Source of the DNA: Neobacillus sp. PS3-12
GTDB lineage: Bacteria; Bacillota; Bacilli; Bacillales; Cytobacillaceae
Reading direction: 5' to 3'
Assembly (NCBI RefSeq): GCF_030915385.1
Contig: NZ_CP133268.1
Coordinates: forward strand, 4,748,001-4,812,000
DNA: 64,000 nucleotides
The position numbers and the translations under genes were made by a program. Below, piece by piece: positions 17,284-25,627 of the stretch; the stretch's first letter is position 1, and every line of letters begins with the position of its first letter. A model generated the notes under the pieces. It was not told the DNA's origin, did no database searches, and was given only the letters and a program-made list of their open reading frames with translations.

Positions 17284-17877
17284 ATGTCAAATAATTTGCA
17301 TAAAAACGCAAGCTTCCAACATATTTTGGATACAACAGAACAATTAATAAAGGAAAAAGGCTGCAGACATACCACTTTACAGGATATTATTGAAAGAACG
17401 GGTTTGTCCAAAGGAGCAATTTATCACTACGTTTCCGGAAAGGATGAACTATTTGGCTTGGTGCTTAAAGCGAAAATGGAGCAAATGGATACCAATTTTC
17501 ATGGGGTGGTTGAAAGAACATCACCAAAGGATGCTGTCCTTCCGACACAATTTATTGCAGGAGGAATGGCAGCACAAACAGAAGGTCACGATGTCACAAG
17601 TAAAATCTTCACTTACTTACTGGGGCAAATTGACAATCCAAAAGTAGAGTCGCTCCTTAATGAGATTTACGGCTTTTCTTTGAACACGGCCAAGAGTTGG
17701 ATTCAAACTGGACAAAAAGCTGGGGCTATTCCTGAAGAAATCAATGCCGAAAAAATGGCTGCCCTTTTTATGGTGTTTACTTATGGACTAAGGGTGCAAA
17801 ATATTATATCGAAAAATGCAGGACCGCAAATACAGATAGATGACATTTTAAAGGTTTTGTTGCGCTCACTTCAATGA
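17284..17877 (+). CDS. TetR/AcrR family transcriptional regulator
   Basis: This 197-residue repressor has an N-terminal HTH (about residues 10-55, with T-T-L-Q-D-I-I-E-R-T-G-L-S-K-G-A-I-Y-H-Y) and a ligand-binding helical C-terminal part. GGGGAGG lies before the ATG. Flanking copies of ACCGAC-x-GTCGGT at 17238, 17919, 17955 and 18063 are its probable operators. These imply that it represses itself and the transcription unit starting near 17940-18060. The ligand is unknown. Confidence 0.92.
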   Translation: MSNNLHKNASFQHILDTTEQLIKEKGCRHTTLQDIIERTGLSKGAIYHYVSGKDELFGLVLKAKMEQMDTNFHGVVERTSPKDAVLPTQFIAGGMAAQTEGHDVTSKIFTYLLGQIDNPKVESLLNEIYGFSLNTAKSWIQTGQKAGAIPEEINAEKMAALFMVFTYGLRVQNIISKNAGPQIQIDDILKVLLRSLQ

Positions 17878-17911
17878 AATTTATTTTTAATAAAAATTTC
17901 CAATTTTTCTA

Positions 17912-18075
17912 TTGACGAACCGACTGACGGTATGTATGATTAAAACATAAACAGACCGACGGTTGGTTTGTGAATAAAACTGTTACTATAAGATGATATA
18001 CTAACCTATTCAAAGAATTGATCTAATTTATTTTGAAAAGGTATTTTTTTGAACTATAATAAACCGACGGTCGGT
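17912..18075 (+). promoter_or_regulatory. two promoters with three TetR-type operators
   Basis: Promoter 1 is TTGACG (17912-17917), a 17-base spacer and TATGAT (17935-17940), with operator ACCGACTGACGGT (17919-17931) inside the spacer. A second site, ACCGACGGTTGGT, is at 17955-17967. Promoter 2 is TTGAAA (18033-18038), a 16-base spacer and TATAAT (18055-18060), followed by the symmetric site ACCGACGGTCGGT (18063-18075). All match the operator before the TetR gene. Confidence 0.75.
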
Positions 18076-18134
18076 TTTGCAGATAGCTGCTGTTTTTTGA
18101 TGACAAATCTTTTGAAGAATTAGGGAGGGGTTTA

Positions 18135-18218
18135 GTGCCGCATCACATTCCATTTGGGTTTCATGGCATGTTTACGGAAGAGCTGTTTATTAAAGCAACT
18201 TACCAAAGACCGGAGTGA
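18135..18218 (+). CDS. 27-residue mini-gene under TetR-type control
   Basis: GTG 18135 is preceded by GGGAGGGG at ideal spacing. The product begins [11 protein letters not shown] and ends in Q-R-P-E. It ends 7 bases before the acetyltransferase ATG, so the two are likely co-translated. It is His/Phe-rich at the start, with no signal peptide or membrane helix. It may be a small protein, a leader peptide or the remnant of a longer gene. I do not recognise it. Confidence 0.5.
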   Translation: MPHHIPFGFHGMFTEELFIKATYQRPE

Positions 18219-18224
18219 AAAAAT

Positions 18225-18734
18225 ATGAACATTGAAGTGGCCACAACCAATCAACTTAAACTGATAAAATCGTTGTATTCTGCTGTTACCAGCCATCTGA
18301 GGGAAAATGGCGTCGACCAGTGGGATCGGTTTTACCCAAACCGATGGGTCATTGGGAAAAACTTGAAAGAGGGTCATATCCATGCCATTTTTAATGAAGG
18401 AATTTGCATAGGTGTCGTGGTCGTGAACCAAGACCAAAGTTCCAAATATTCTGGTCTTCCATGGCGTGATCTAAAAGGAAGACCTGCGGTAATCCATCGT
18501 TTAGCAGTTCATCCTGAATCGCAGGGAAAAGGAATTGGAAAGAGGTTGCTTCAACACGCAGAGGCATTAGCAAGATCCAATGGATACACAAGTATTCGGT
18601 TGGATGCTTATTCTGCTAACACGAATGCGATTAGGATGTATGAAAGGGCTGGATATTCTCCTGTTGGGCAAATCCAATTCCCATTACGTAAGCATCCATT
18701 TCAGTGTTTCGAAAAAAATTTTATAGACGAATAG
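18225..18734 (+). CDS. GNAT family N-acetyltransferase
   Basis: This is a 169-residue GNAT protein. The acetyl-CoA loop is visible as H-P-E-S-Q-G-K-G-I-G-K-R-L-L, and the late motif has N-T-N-A-I-R-M-Y-E-R-A-G-Y. The substrate cannot be predicted. It sits directly behind the mini-gene and downstream of the TetR-type operators, so it is probably part of that regulon. Confidence 0.9.
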   Translation: MNIEVATTNQLKLIKSLYSAVTSHLRENGVDQWDRFYPNRWVIGKNLKEGHIHAIFNEGICIGVVVVNQDQSSKYSGLPWRDLKGRPAVIHRLAVHPESQGKGIGKRLLQHAEALARSNGYTSIRLDAYSANTNAIRMYERAGYSPVGQIQFPLRKHPFQCFEKNFIDE

Positions 18735-18798
18735 TCTTCGAATATCATAAAATCGTTTTAGAAAATAATTCCAAATAAACCAAGAGGTGGGGTTAAGG

Positions 18799-19461
18799 AT
18801 GAACCAAGCAAGTTCAATCTCGAAAAAAGAAATTATTAGAGGGATTATTATTACACTTTTGATAAATGGTGCGCTTCCATTCATTGTATACGAACTCCTA
18901 AGGTCACATATGTCAAGTATAGCGGCACTGTCGATTGCGACGATGATCCCTTTGATTGATAATCTACTCAGTCTGTTGAAAAAAAGAAGTCTGGATGTAT
19001 TTGCCGTATTTATGCTCATTAGCTTCCTCCTTGGGATCATAACGGTAAGTATCGGAGGAAGTGAACGTCTACTCTTAATTCGGGAATCGTTTGTAACTGG
19101 CATCTTGGGCATCATTTTCCTTGTTTCACTGCTATTTCCTAGACCATTAATTTTCTACTTTGCTATTCGTTTCACGGTTGGAGATGATCCGAAGCAAGCA
19201 ACTTCCTTTGCTGCTAATTGGCAATACGCTTACTTTCGGTTTGTCTTACGGTTAATCACCATCGTTTGGGGTTTAGCATTAATTGGTGAAGCAGCAGTGC
19301 GAACCATTCTTGTCTTTAAATTATCGGTGGGCCAATTTTTAGCGATCTCCAATTTCGTCATGTACGGATTTATTGGAATTGCTATCCTCTTTACCGTTGT
19401 TTATCGAAAACATTCGCAAAAGCGATTCAAGGAAATCATCTCAAACGGAAAACTAGCTTAA
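18799..19461 (+). CDS. VC0807-like integral membrane protein
   Basis: ATG 18799 follows GAGGTGGGG, giving 220 residues. About six hydrophobic segments alternate with short charged loops. The segment F-A-I-R-F-T-V-G-D-D-P and general layout resemble the VC0807 family of unknown function. It follows the GNAT gene by 64 bases in the same direction and may share its transcript. Confidence 0.65.
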   Translation: MNQASSISKKEIIRGIIITLLINGALPFIVYELLRSHMSSIAALSIATMIPLIDNLLSLLKKRSLDVFAVFMLISFLLGIITVSIGGSERLLLIRESFVTGILGIIFLVSLLFPRPLIFYFAIRFTVGDDPKQATSFAANWQYAYFRFVLRLITIVWGLALIGEAAVRTILVFKLSVGQFLAISNFVMYGFIGIAILFTVVYRKHSQKRFKEIISNGKLA

Positions 19462-19536
19462 AAAATCTAAATTTTCTAAATTTACAAGTTGCTAATGAAG
19501 CGTATCAATAGTTTTTGTTCATAGAGGAGGAAAATT

Positions 19537-20190
19537 ATGCTCAAAAAGAAAGTAATTTTGCCGGTTATTTATGTATTTGCGTATTTATTTACTTTTTATA
19601 TTGTAATTCAATACATCGTCTTTAAGCCTTCACAGGCGGGGGTTGTTTCTTCTAAGCTGCAGGATCCTAATTTTCCGTATGCCATTTGGAAGCTGTTCTT
19701 CTTTCCGCATATTCTGCTAGGTGTCATAGCATTATTAATTGGAGCTTATCAATTAACGAACAAGAGCCGCCAAAATCGAAAGGTGCATCGTTTTCTGGGC
19801 CGTATTTATGGCCTTTCGATTCTTATAAATGTCCTCGTTGTCCCATATATTTCGCTGTTTGCGACAGGCGGGGTCCCGTCAACAATTGCCTTCCTTGTCA
19901 CTGATGTTTGTTGGCTTCTGACAACAGCTACAGCCATCGTCTATATCAGGCGTAACAACGTAGCGAAGCATCGAGAATGGATGCTTCGGAGCTATGCAAT
20001 CACCTTTGTCTTTGTCACCTTCCGAATTTTTCTTTTGATCATACAGGTTCTGATGCATGCTCCCCTAAGTGTCTCGTTCTCGCTCTCGGTGTACCTCTCC
20101 ATTTTGATCAATTTATTTATCACCCAAGTCTATCTCAATAAACGAACTCGGAGTGGATCAGTAGAAAAGACGATAGGAAAAATCTATTAA
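19537..20190 (+). CDS. DUF2306 membrane protein
   Basis: This 217-residue protein has several membrane helices. The motifs K-V-H-R-F-L-G-R-I-Y and K-H-R-E-W-M-L-R-S-Y are characteristic of DUF2306. Conserved His residues suggest haem or metal binding, but that is unproven. GAGGAGG precedes the ATG. It lies in the same direction as the preceding membrane gene, and the family A repeat that follows probably ends the transcript. Confidence 0.8.
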   Translation: MLKKKVILPVIYVFAYLFTFYIVIQYIVFKPSQAGVVSSKLQDPNFPYAIWKLFFFPHILLGVIALLIGAYQLTNKSRQNRKVHRFLGRIYGLSILINVLVVPYISLFATGGVPSTIAFLVTDVCWLLTTATAIVYIRRNNVAKHREWMLRSYAITFVFVTFRIFLLIIQVLMHAPLSVSFSLSVYLSILINLFITQVYLNKRTRSGSVEKTIGKIY

Positions 20191-20201
20191 TGAAAAATAT
20201 C

Positions 20202-20270
20202 AGTGCCTGAAACCGTAGGAAGACACTATTTCCATGATTGTCTTCCTGTGGGATCAGGCACTATTTTTCC
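20202..20270. repeat. family A palindromic repeat, copy 2 (diverged)
   Basis: AGTGCCTGAAACC (20202-20214) faces GGGATCAGGCACT (20250-20262), with inner arms GGAAGACA and TGTCTTCC and a trailing T-run. It is more diverged than the other copies, but the inner stem is compensated (GGAAGACA/TGTCTTCC), which supports selection on the fold. Confidence 0.8.
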
Positions 20271-20350
20271 TGAAACGGTCTACCTCAGTGGGGGGAGTTG
20301 ACGATATGTGGTAATATGTGAATAAATATACCTTAATCGGGGGTGATAAA

Positions 20351-20617
20351 ATGAGTAAGGTTTTGTCTTCAGAGGAACTCATGAGGTACATTAATAATAT
20401 GGATCGTGAAAATTCTGTTGTTCAATTTTCTATCCCTGGTAAAGGGAGGTTTACTCTAGTTCTTCAAGAGGAAGACGATCATTCAATAGAAGCTGATGTA
20501 AAGAAACAACCTCAACTTGAAATAATGTTTAAAGAAAGTGCAGAACAATACAAGAATGGACATGGAATTACCACATCAGATCCTTTAAAGTCGCTTTCGG
20601 TAAAGGATTTCAGGTAA
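20351..20617 (+). CDS. putative type II antitoxin
   Basis: ATG 20351 follows GGGGGTGAT, giving 88 residues, acidic in the middle (Q-E-E-D-D-H-S-I-E-A-D-V) and ending S-V-K-D-F-R. The stop overlaps the ATG of a degraded RelE/ParE-like reading frame by one base, the usual toxin-antitoxin arrangement. The family is not certain. The gene itself is intact even though its partner is broken. Confidence 0.6.
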   Translation: MSKVLSSEELMRYINNMDRENSVVQFSIPGKGRFTLVLQEEDDHSIEADVKKQPQLEIMFKESAEQYKNGHGITTSDPLKSLSVKDFR

Positions 20618-20921
20618 TGGAAACCCGTAATGAAATTTGAACTCCCGCTGTGAGAGAGAAACTTATTGGATTTAGAAGTTCAAGATTTACACCAGAAGAA
20701 ACTTTTGATTTTATTTCTCAACTTGTATAAGAAATAGAGGAGATATTAAAGAATCCACTTGTTGGAAAAGTCTATACTGAGGAATTTGGAAAATACAAAG
20801 GAATCTCAAGAATTGTTATTAAGAAGTTCCAAATTTATTTTAAACAAGATGATAATAACATTGTTATTATTGCGTTATTGCGTTTTTATTTCCAGGTGAG
20901 AATAAACAGCCACAATTTTAA
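20617..20921 (+). pseudogene. RelE/ParE-like toxin, inactivated by two stops and an 8-bp duplication
   Basis: The frame starting at ATG 20617 reads through two in-frame stops, TGA 20638 and TAA 20728 (probably from CAA). It has recognisable toxin-like segments, including E-I-L-K-N-P-L-V-G-K and I-Y-F-K-Q-D-D-N-N. At 20869-20884 the 8-mer ATTGCGTT is tandemly duplicated and shifts the frame. Skipping one copy restores F-L-F-P-G-E-N-K-Q and a stop at 20919. Unlike the single-base disruptions elsewhere, this is clear genetic decay. The RelE/ParE assignment is by size, gene order and pattern. Confidence 0.7.
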
Positions 20922-21043
20922 ATAAAGATTATAATTAAAGCACAATCCAATTCTGTATTATAGCATTTGTACTGTTTTGCATTGAACATTATATTAGAAA
21001 GCTTCAGCACCCCCATGTAATGCCAAAAAGACTCTACCCAGTT

Positions 21044-21140
21044 GGAGTATAGGAATAAAAGAGTATCTTTTTTAAAATATTAATACACTCACGAATGTTT
21101 ATAAATCAGCATTTGTGAGTGTTTTTTTGTAGAGGAAAAT
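21044..21140. repeat. family E dispersed repeat, copy 1
   Basis: This stretch matches 53048-53140 at most positions. Shared blocks include GGAATAAAAGAGTAT-like sequence, CACTCACGAATGTT-like sequence, ATTTGTGAGTG and TTTTTTTGTAGAGGAAA. The facing CACTCACGAATG and CATTTGTGAGTG arms with a T-run make it terminator-like. Confidence 0.7.
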
Positions 21141-21146
21141 ACTGGA

Positions 21147-21224
21147 ATGAAGCGATTCATCATATTAAAAATGGAATTTAAAAAGCTATTTAGTAGAAAG
21201 ATATTGTTAATAAAAAATATATGA
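21147..21224 (+). pseudogene. possible N-terminal remnant of an ABC-2 type permease
   Basis: ATG 21147 opens a 25-residue frame (M-K-R-F-I-I-L-K-M-E-F-K-K-L-F-S-R-K) that resembles the cytoplasmic start of ABC-2 permeases, then ends at TGA 21222. No continuation is seen downstream. The identification is weak because the fragment is so short. The 20922-21325 gap otherwise holds the family E repeat and AT-rich sequence. Confidence 0.3.
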
Positions 21225-21325
21225 GTTTTGAGGAAAAATAATTAGCATCTTTCGATTAAATTCTTATCAATTGTTTTAGCCAGATAGTTATAAATATAGC
21301 TCACGGTAAAAAAGGGGGCCTATGT

Positions 21326-22313
21326 GTGTATAATGTGAAAAATAAAAAGGCTTTAAGACTTGATGCCGTTACATTTTCAGACTTAGGAATGCAGGAAAGC
21401 GACATAGAGGAAATTTTAAGAAGTAGTATTGATATGCTCTGTGAAGATGAAGAATCCATGCTCATCGTTGGCAGACAAGTAAGGAATGAAAAGAACGGTA
21501 GAAGTGACCTTACAGCTGTGGATAACAATGGTAATATTGTTCTAATTGAAATCAAACGGGATCGAAAAGATATCGAAAACCGCAAAGAGGCTTGAATTTC
21601 AGGCAATACGCTATGCGGCAAGTTATGCCACTATTAATAGCGTGGATCTCGTGAAAAGGGTTTATGCTCCCTACATAGAAAAGTACCAATCGGAATTTGA
21701 ACTTGGAGAGTTGACATCTTATGAACTTGGACCCCGAAAGTTGAATAAGTTTTTACGGACCAACAATGGTGAAAAAGATTTCAACAAAAAGCAGAAGATT
21801 ATTCTTGTTGCATCAGATTATGATGAACAAACTCTCTCTGCAGTGGCTTGGTTAAATAGTAACAAGGTAGACATCTGTTGCTTTAAATTAACACCATATA
21901 AAATTGGCGGCGAGATTTACTTAAATACTGAAAAATTACTACCCCCTACAAATTACGATAATTTTTATGTAAATTTAATGGACAAAACTTCTTCAGTTTT
22001 AAAAACAACGAATAGCACAAATACACGCAGAGTGCTGCCCAAAATAGATGCTTTGCTGGACTGGGGTGTTGTAAAAGAAGGGGATATTATTGTTCCGAAA
22101 GACCGATATGGTGAAGGAATATTATTGAGTAATGGAAATATCTCAGTTGGTGGGAAAGAAACTTCCTTGCAAATTTGGCTTAAAGAGATTTATGGATGGT
22201 CAAGTATTCAGACATACGCCTTTGCAGTACATAAAGAAAGCGGAAAAACTCTTTCACAGCTTCGTGAGGAATATATGAATGATCTGGCTACTGAAGTTGT
22301 CTCTGAAACCTGA
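21326..22313 (+). pseudogene. PD-(D/E)XK nuclease-like protein, single frameshift
   Basis: GTG 21326 follows AAGGGGG. The first part has the nuclease core G-R-S-D-L-T-A-V-D and I-V-L-I-E-I-K-R-D, matching D-x(n)-E-x-K. It then stops at TGA 21593. The other half continues one frame over with L-E-F-Q-A-I-R-Y-A-A-S-Y. Its C-terminal domain (G-V-V-K-E-G-D-I-I-V-P-K-D-R-Y-G-E-G) resembles RAMA/DUF4357-type modules found in restriction-associated proteins. One inserted base (or two lost) near 21570-21595 explains the break. Repaired length is about 328 residues. Possibly part of a defence locus. Confidence 0.75.
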
Positions 22314-22437
22314 AAAGGAATATCAAATAATAGCATATAAGTTACACATTAAGGCACTTCCACTGGTCAGCATCCGTTCTTTTTCTGAGTGAATATTTAT
22401 GGGAATTGATGTATAATAAAGGAAATAAGAATTCTAG

Positions 22438-22492
22438 AAAAAAGAGTAGCATCCCAGACTATCATCGTTATGGGATACTACTCTTTTTTGTT
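22438..22492 (+). terminator. hairpin terminator
   Basis: AAAAAGAGTAGCATCCCA pairs with TGGGATACTACTCTTTTT across a 14-base loop, with one internal mismatch, and ends in a T-run. It lies after the nuclease gene and would work in both directions. Confidence 0.75.
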
Positions 22493-22531
22493 CTATTTTG
22501 AAAAACTTTACTAAATTAGGAGGGAATTGGT

Positions 22532-23008
22532 ATGTTAGGTCATTTCGGATTTTCATATGTAGGTCTAATCTATTTATTGATGTTATGGATTCCAAATGCC
22601 ATATGGAGTAAGAATAAACCAATAGACTACAACACTACTAATGAAAATAAATTATTATTATTGTTCGAGCGTGTTGGTCAAGTATGCTGTACAGTAAGTA
22701 TACTGATTTTTAGCGATTTCAATATTGCGGTATTTTCAACATGGAGTTTGTGGCTAATAGCTTCATGTTTTTTGATGATTTTATATGAAATTAGTTGGAT
22801 TAGATATTTTAAAAATGAGCACACCGAAAGAAACTTTTATCGCAGTTTATGCGGCATTTCGGTACCTGGCGCGAGTTTACCTGTAATCGCTTTTCTCCTA
22901 TTGGGTATTTATGGTAAAGTTATTTGGCTGATTGCTTCTGCAGTCATAATTGGAATAGGACACATAGGTATACACATTCAGCATTTAAAAACGATACACG
23001 GAATTTAG
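22532..23008 (+). CDS. hypothetical four-helix membrane protein
   Basis: This 158-residue protein has about four hydrophobic segments and a starting block L-G-H-F-G-F-S-Y-V-G-L-I-Y. AGGAGGG precedes the ATG. It appears intact but I cannot name a family. Small membrane proteins of this shape occur in many Bacillaceae. No operon partner is evident. Confidence 0.65.
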   Translation: MLGHFGFSYVGLIYLLMLWIPNAIWSKNKPIDYNTTNENKLLLLFERVGQVCCTVSILIFSDFNIAVFSTWSLWLIASCFLMILYEISWIRYFKNEHTERNFYRSLCGISVPGASLPVIAFLLLGIYGKVIWLIASAVIIGIGHIGIHIQHLKTIHGI

Positions 23009-23040
23009 TAGCTTGTGAAAAAATATTAGTAGGGGGTGCG

Positions 23041-23112
23041 ATGGAGTTGTTAGCCAGAGAGTCAGTTAATCAAAATGCTGATGCGGTAATGGTGAAGACA
23101 GGGATTTTTTAG
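23041..23112 (+). CDS. possible 23-residue small ORF
   Basis: ATG 23041 follows AGGGGGTGCG with good spacing. The product (M-E-L-L-A-R-E-S-V-N-Q-N start) is short and has no recognisable feature. It lies between the membrane protein and the CPBP protease. It could be a leader peptide or chance. Confidence 0.25.
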   Translation: MELLARESVNQNADAVMVKTGIF

Positions 23113-23171
23113 AGGCAGGATAGAAAAGCTGGCATTATAATGAGAGATTTTGTTAAACGAGGTGTGTTTTT

Positions 23172-24026
23172 ATGAATGATAAGAAAATCCACGACCGTCT
23201 GGAAATCTTTAATGTAAAACAGACATCAATTGGCTTAATAATTGGTATCATATTTGTTCATATCATTTTTACGACCGTCATGAATCTCATCATGTTTAAA
23301 AATGGATATTTTGGGCCAATTATCAAAATGTTGAATGGGTGGGTAAATGCCACTTTAGCCGCAAATTTCATTGGAATTTTATTCGAAGTAGTGATAATTT
23401 TGATAATCATTGGCCGCTTGTCCCCAAGGGATTTGGGAATTAAAAGGGAGAAGTTGTTATCAGGGTTTTTGGGCACTCTGCTATTCTGGCTCATCATCAA
23501 TATTTTCCTATTTCTTATCGCTATGCTTACTAACATAAAATTAAAGTTTAATAATGAAATTGTATCAAATCCAAATATGGTTTTCGGTACTTTATTTGGT
23601 CAGCTTTTTGGAAATGCATTGTTAGAAGAAATAGTATTTCGGGGCTTTTTGTTCGTTCAAATCTATTTATTATTAACGAAAATAAAGAAAGAAAAAGTTC
23701 GTATTCTGGGGTCGGTTCTCCTTTCACAATTTATTTTTGCAATCATCCACATACCAAACCGCATCTATAGTGGACTTGTTGGAGTGGAATACTTTTTTGA
23801 TTTCATTCAACTAGTCATTATTGGCATTATTTTATCCTATATTTATTTTGCAACAAGAAATATATTTTTCGTCATTGGAATCCATTCATTGATTAATTAT
23901 CAGCCGATGCTATGGAATAGTAACTTTTCCAAAATTTTGATATTAATTTGTTTTTTAATACTGCCCTTCATTTTAATTTTGATGAAAAGAAAAAAGGAAT
24001 TAAGCCAATCAACAACACATATTTGA
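23172..24026 (+). CDS. CPBP family intramembrane metalloprotease
   Basis: This 284-residue membrane protein of the CAAX protease/bacteriocin-processing (Abi) family has about eight hydrophobic helices. Catalytic motifs are E-E-I-V-F-R-G, then F-A-I-I-H-I-P-N, and a later I-G-I-H-S-L-I-N His. An AGGTGTG ribosome site precedes the ATG. Roles in this family range from peptide maturation to immunity; nothing adjacent decides it. Confidence 0.88.
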   Translation: MNDKKIHDRLEIFNVKQTSIGLIIGIIFVHIIFTTVMNLIMFKNGYFGPIIKMLNGWVNATLAANFIGILFEVVIILIIIGRLSPRDLGIKREKLLSGFLGTLLFWLIINIFLFLIAMLTNIKLKFNNEIVSNPNMVFGTLFGQLFGNALLEEIVFRGFLFVQIYLLLTKIKKEKVRILGSVLLSQFIFAIIHIPNRIYSGLVGVEYFFDFIQLVIIGIILSYIYFATRNIFFVIGIHSLINYQPMLWNSNFSKILILICFLILPFILILMKRKKELSQSTTHI

Positions 24027-24097
24027 TTTCTAAAGAGAATGTTAGTGATTATTAAAAAATAAAAACTATTTAAAGAGATTAAAAAAAGTAAAAAATA

Positions 24098-24134
24098 AAG
24101 CCCTTGATGAAGAGAGGTCTTCCAGGGCTTTCAA
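24098..24134. terminator. bidirectional terminator between convergent genes
   Basis: AAAGCCCT (24098-24105) faces AGGGCTTT (24124-24131) with extra inner pairing. It lies between the CPBP gene (+) and the glycosyltransferase (-), which end towards each other. Confidence 0.65.
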
Positions 24135-24198
24135 CAAATTATGGGGGTTTTGATAATGCTGTATTAATACATGAATCTTAATAAACTCTTCATTTTAC

Positions 24199-25338
24199 CT
24201 ATTCTTTTTCTTTTAGTTCCCTTAATTTATAAGTTGTGCCTCTCCAAACGATGCCTCCGCGTTTAAAGGTAAGAAGGCTTGCACGTAGAATCGAAAAAAT
24301 AAAAAGGAAGGCTGTTAGCGGCAGAACGAAAAAATAGGCAGGAGAAAAAAGGGACATTCTCCTAATAATTAGTATATAGAGAATGCCATTGCCTACTATA
24401 TTTCCAAAACTCAAAAGAGCCAAGCTCTTGTTTGTAGAGAAAATGGTGATAAAGGGAAGAATATGGCCAACAAAGATCCCAAAGAGCGAAAAAAACACCA
24501 TGCTGATTCGATAATTCAGTCCGGCAAATGTATTTTTTTCCAGACCAACAAAGGCTTCTTTTAAACTTCCGTACCACTCGACCTCCATTAGCGTAAGAGC
24601 GGTAACAATCCTTTGTTTGTAGCCTTCCTTTTTCATTTTCATTCCCAGCTGAAGGTCATCATCCGGCCGCATTCGAACTCTTTCATGTGTTCCAAACCAA
24701 TCATAAGCTTCCTTTTTTACAAGAATAAAGGCACCAATTCCCGTTCCAATCTTCGATTTTGGATCATTGGCCATCCAAGGCCGTTTGAAATAGGAAAAAC
24801 CCATCAGAAAAAAGGCAATAAAGGATTTCAACCAAAAACCGTGTGCGTTTAAATTGGGTGCAGCCGTTAAAAAATCAAGCTGATGCCTCTCAAAATAATG
24901 GAGTGCCTTTGCGAACGCCTCCGGTTCATATTTAATATCTGCATCAGTAAACAACAACCGCTCTCCCATTGCCATCTTCGAACCTGTGTACAAGGCGTGA
25001 TTTTTCCCAAGCCATCCTTCAGGTAAATCATGTATATGGACAACCTTAATTCTTGGATCTTCCTTTTGTAACTCATCCATCATTTGGCCAGTAAGATCGG
25101 TAGAGCGGTCGTTGACGAGGATCCACTCCACCTGCTGGTAGGTTTGTTTCAGTTGGCTGAGGATGCTGACTTTAATTTGTTTTTCCTCATCACGGGCTGC
25201 TACAATGACAGATAAGACGGGACCCTTCGAAAGATTAGGTTCCTCCTCAAGAGAATCCAATTTGTGCAAACCGCGTGCTGCATCAAGAATAAAAATAGCC
25301 CAAACAACCAGACCCAATAAAAATAAAACCGTCAGCAT
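24199..25338 (-). CDS. membrane-bound family 2 glycosyltransferase
   Basis: This 379-residue GT2 enzyme has an N-terminal membrane anchor, a GT-A core with L-S-V-I-V-A-A-R-D-E-E and D-R-S-T-D, the metal-binding F-T-D-A-D-I motif, an R-P-D-D-D acceptor region, and two to three C-terminal helices. The architecture resembles HpnB/CrtQ-type glycosyltransferases acting on lipid or carotenoid acceptors; the actual acceptor is unknown. It is a single-gene unit. Confidence 0.85.
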   Translation of the reverse strand: MLTVLFLLGLVVWAIFILDAARGLHKLDSLEEEPNLSKGPVLSVIVAARDEEKQIKVSILSQLKQTYQQVEWILVNDRSTDLTGQMMDELQKEDPRIKVVHIHDLPEGWLGKNHALYTGSKMAMGERLLFTDADIKYEPEAFAKALHYFERHQLDFLTAAPNLNAHGFWLKSFIAFFLMGFSYFKRPWMANDPKSKIGTGIGAFILVKKEAYDWFGTHERVRMRPDDDLQLGMKMKKEGYKQRIVTALTLMEVEWYGSLKEAFVGLEKNTFAGLNYRISMVFFSLFGIFVGHILPFITIFSTNKSLALLSFGNIVGNGILYILIIRRMSLFSPAYFFVLPLTAFLFIFSILRASLLTFKRGGIVWRGTTYKLRELKEKE

Positions 25339-25627
25339 AACCTACACTTCCTTTTATGGAACTGGACCATCTTGTAGATTATAACCATAAATTTTATTTA
25401 CTGTCACGCTAAAAAAATAAGCAGGTGATTGACCGAATAAATGTCCAATATTTCTTTTGGAATTCCAACAGTAAAGAAGAAGTACACAATAAAATTAACA
25501 AAAAATTTTGTATTTTCCCCTTTGTTTGCATGGTATGATTTTCCTATAAGGTAGTTTTTTGAAGGAAAACTTAAAGTAGAAAACATACGCAACAAATACA
25601 AAAATAGATGGAAAGGGGAGAGAAAGA

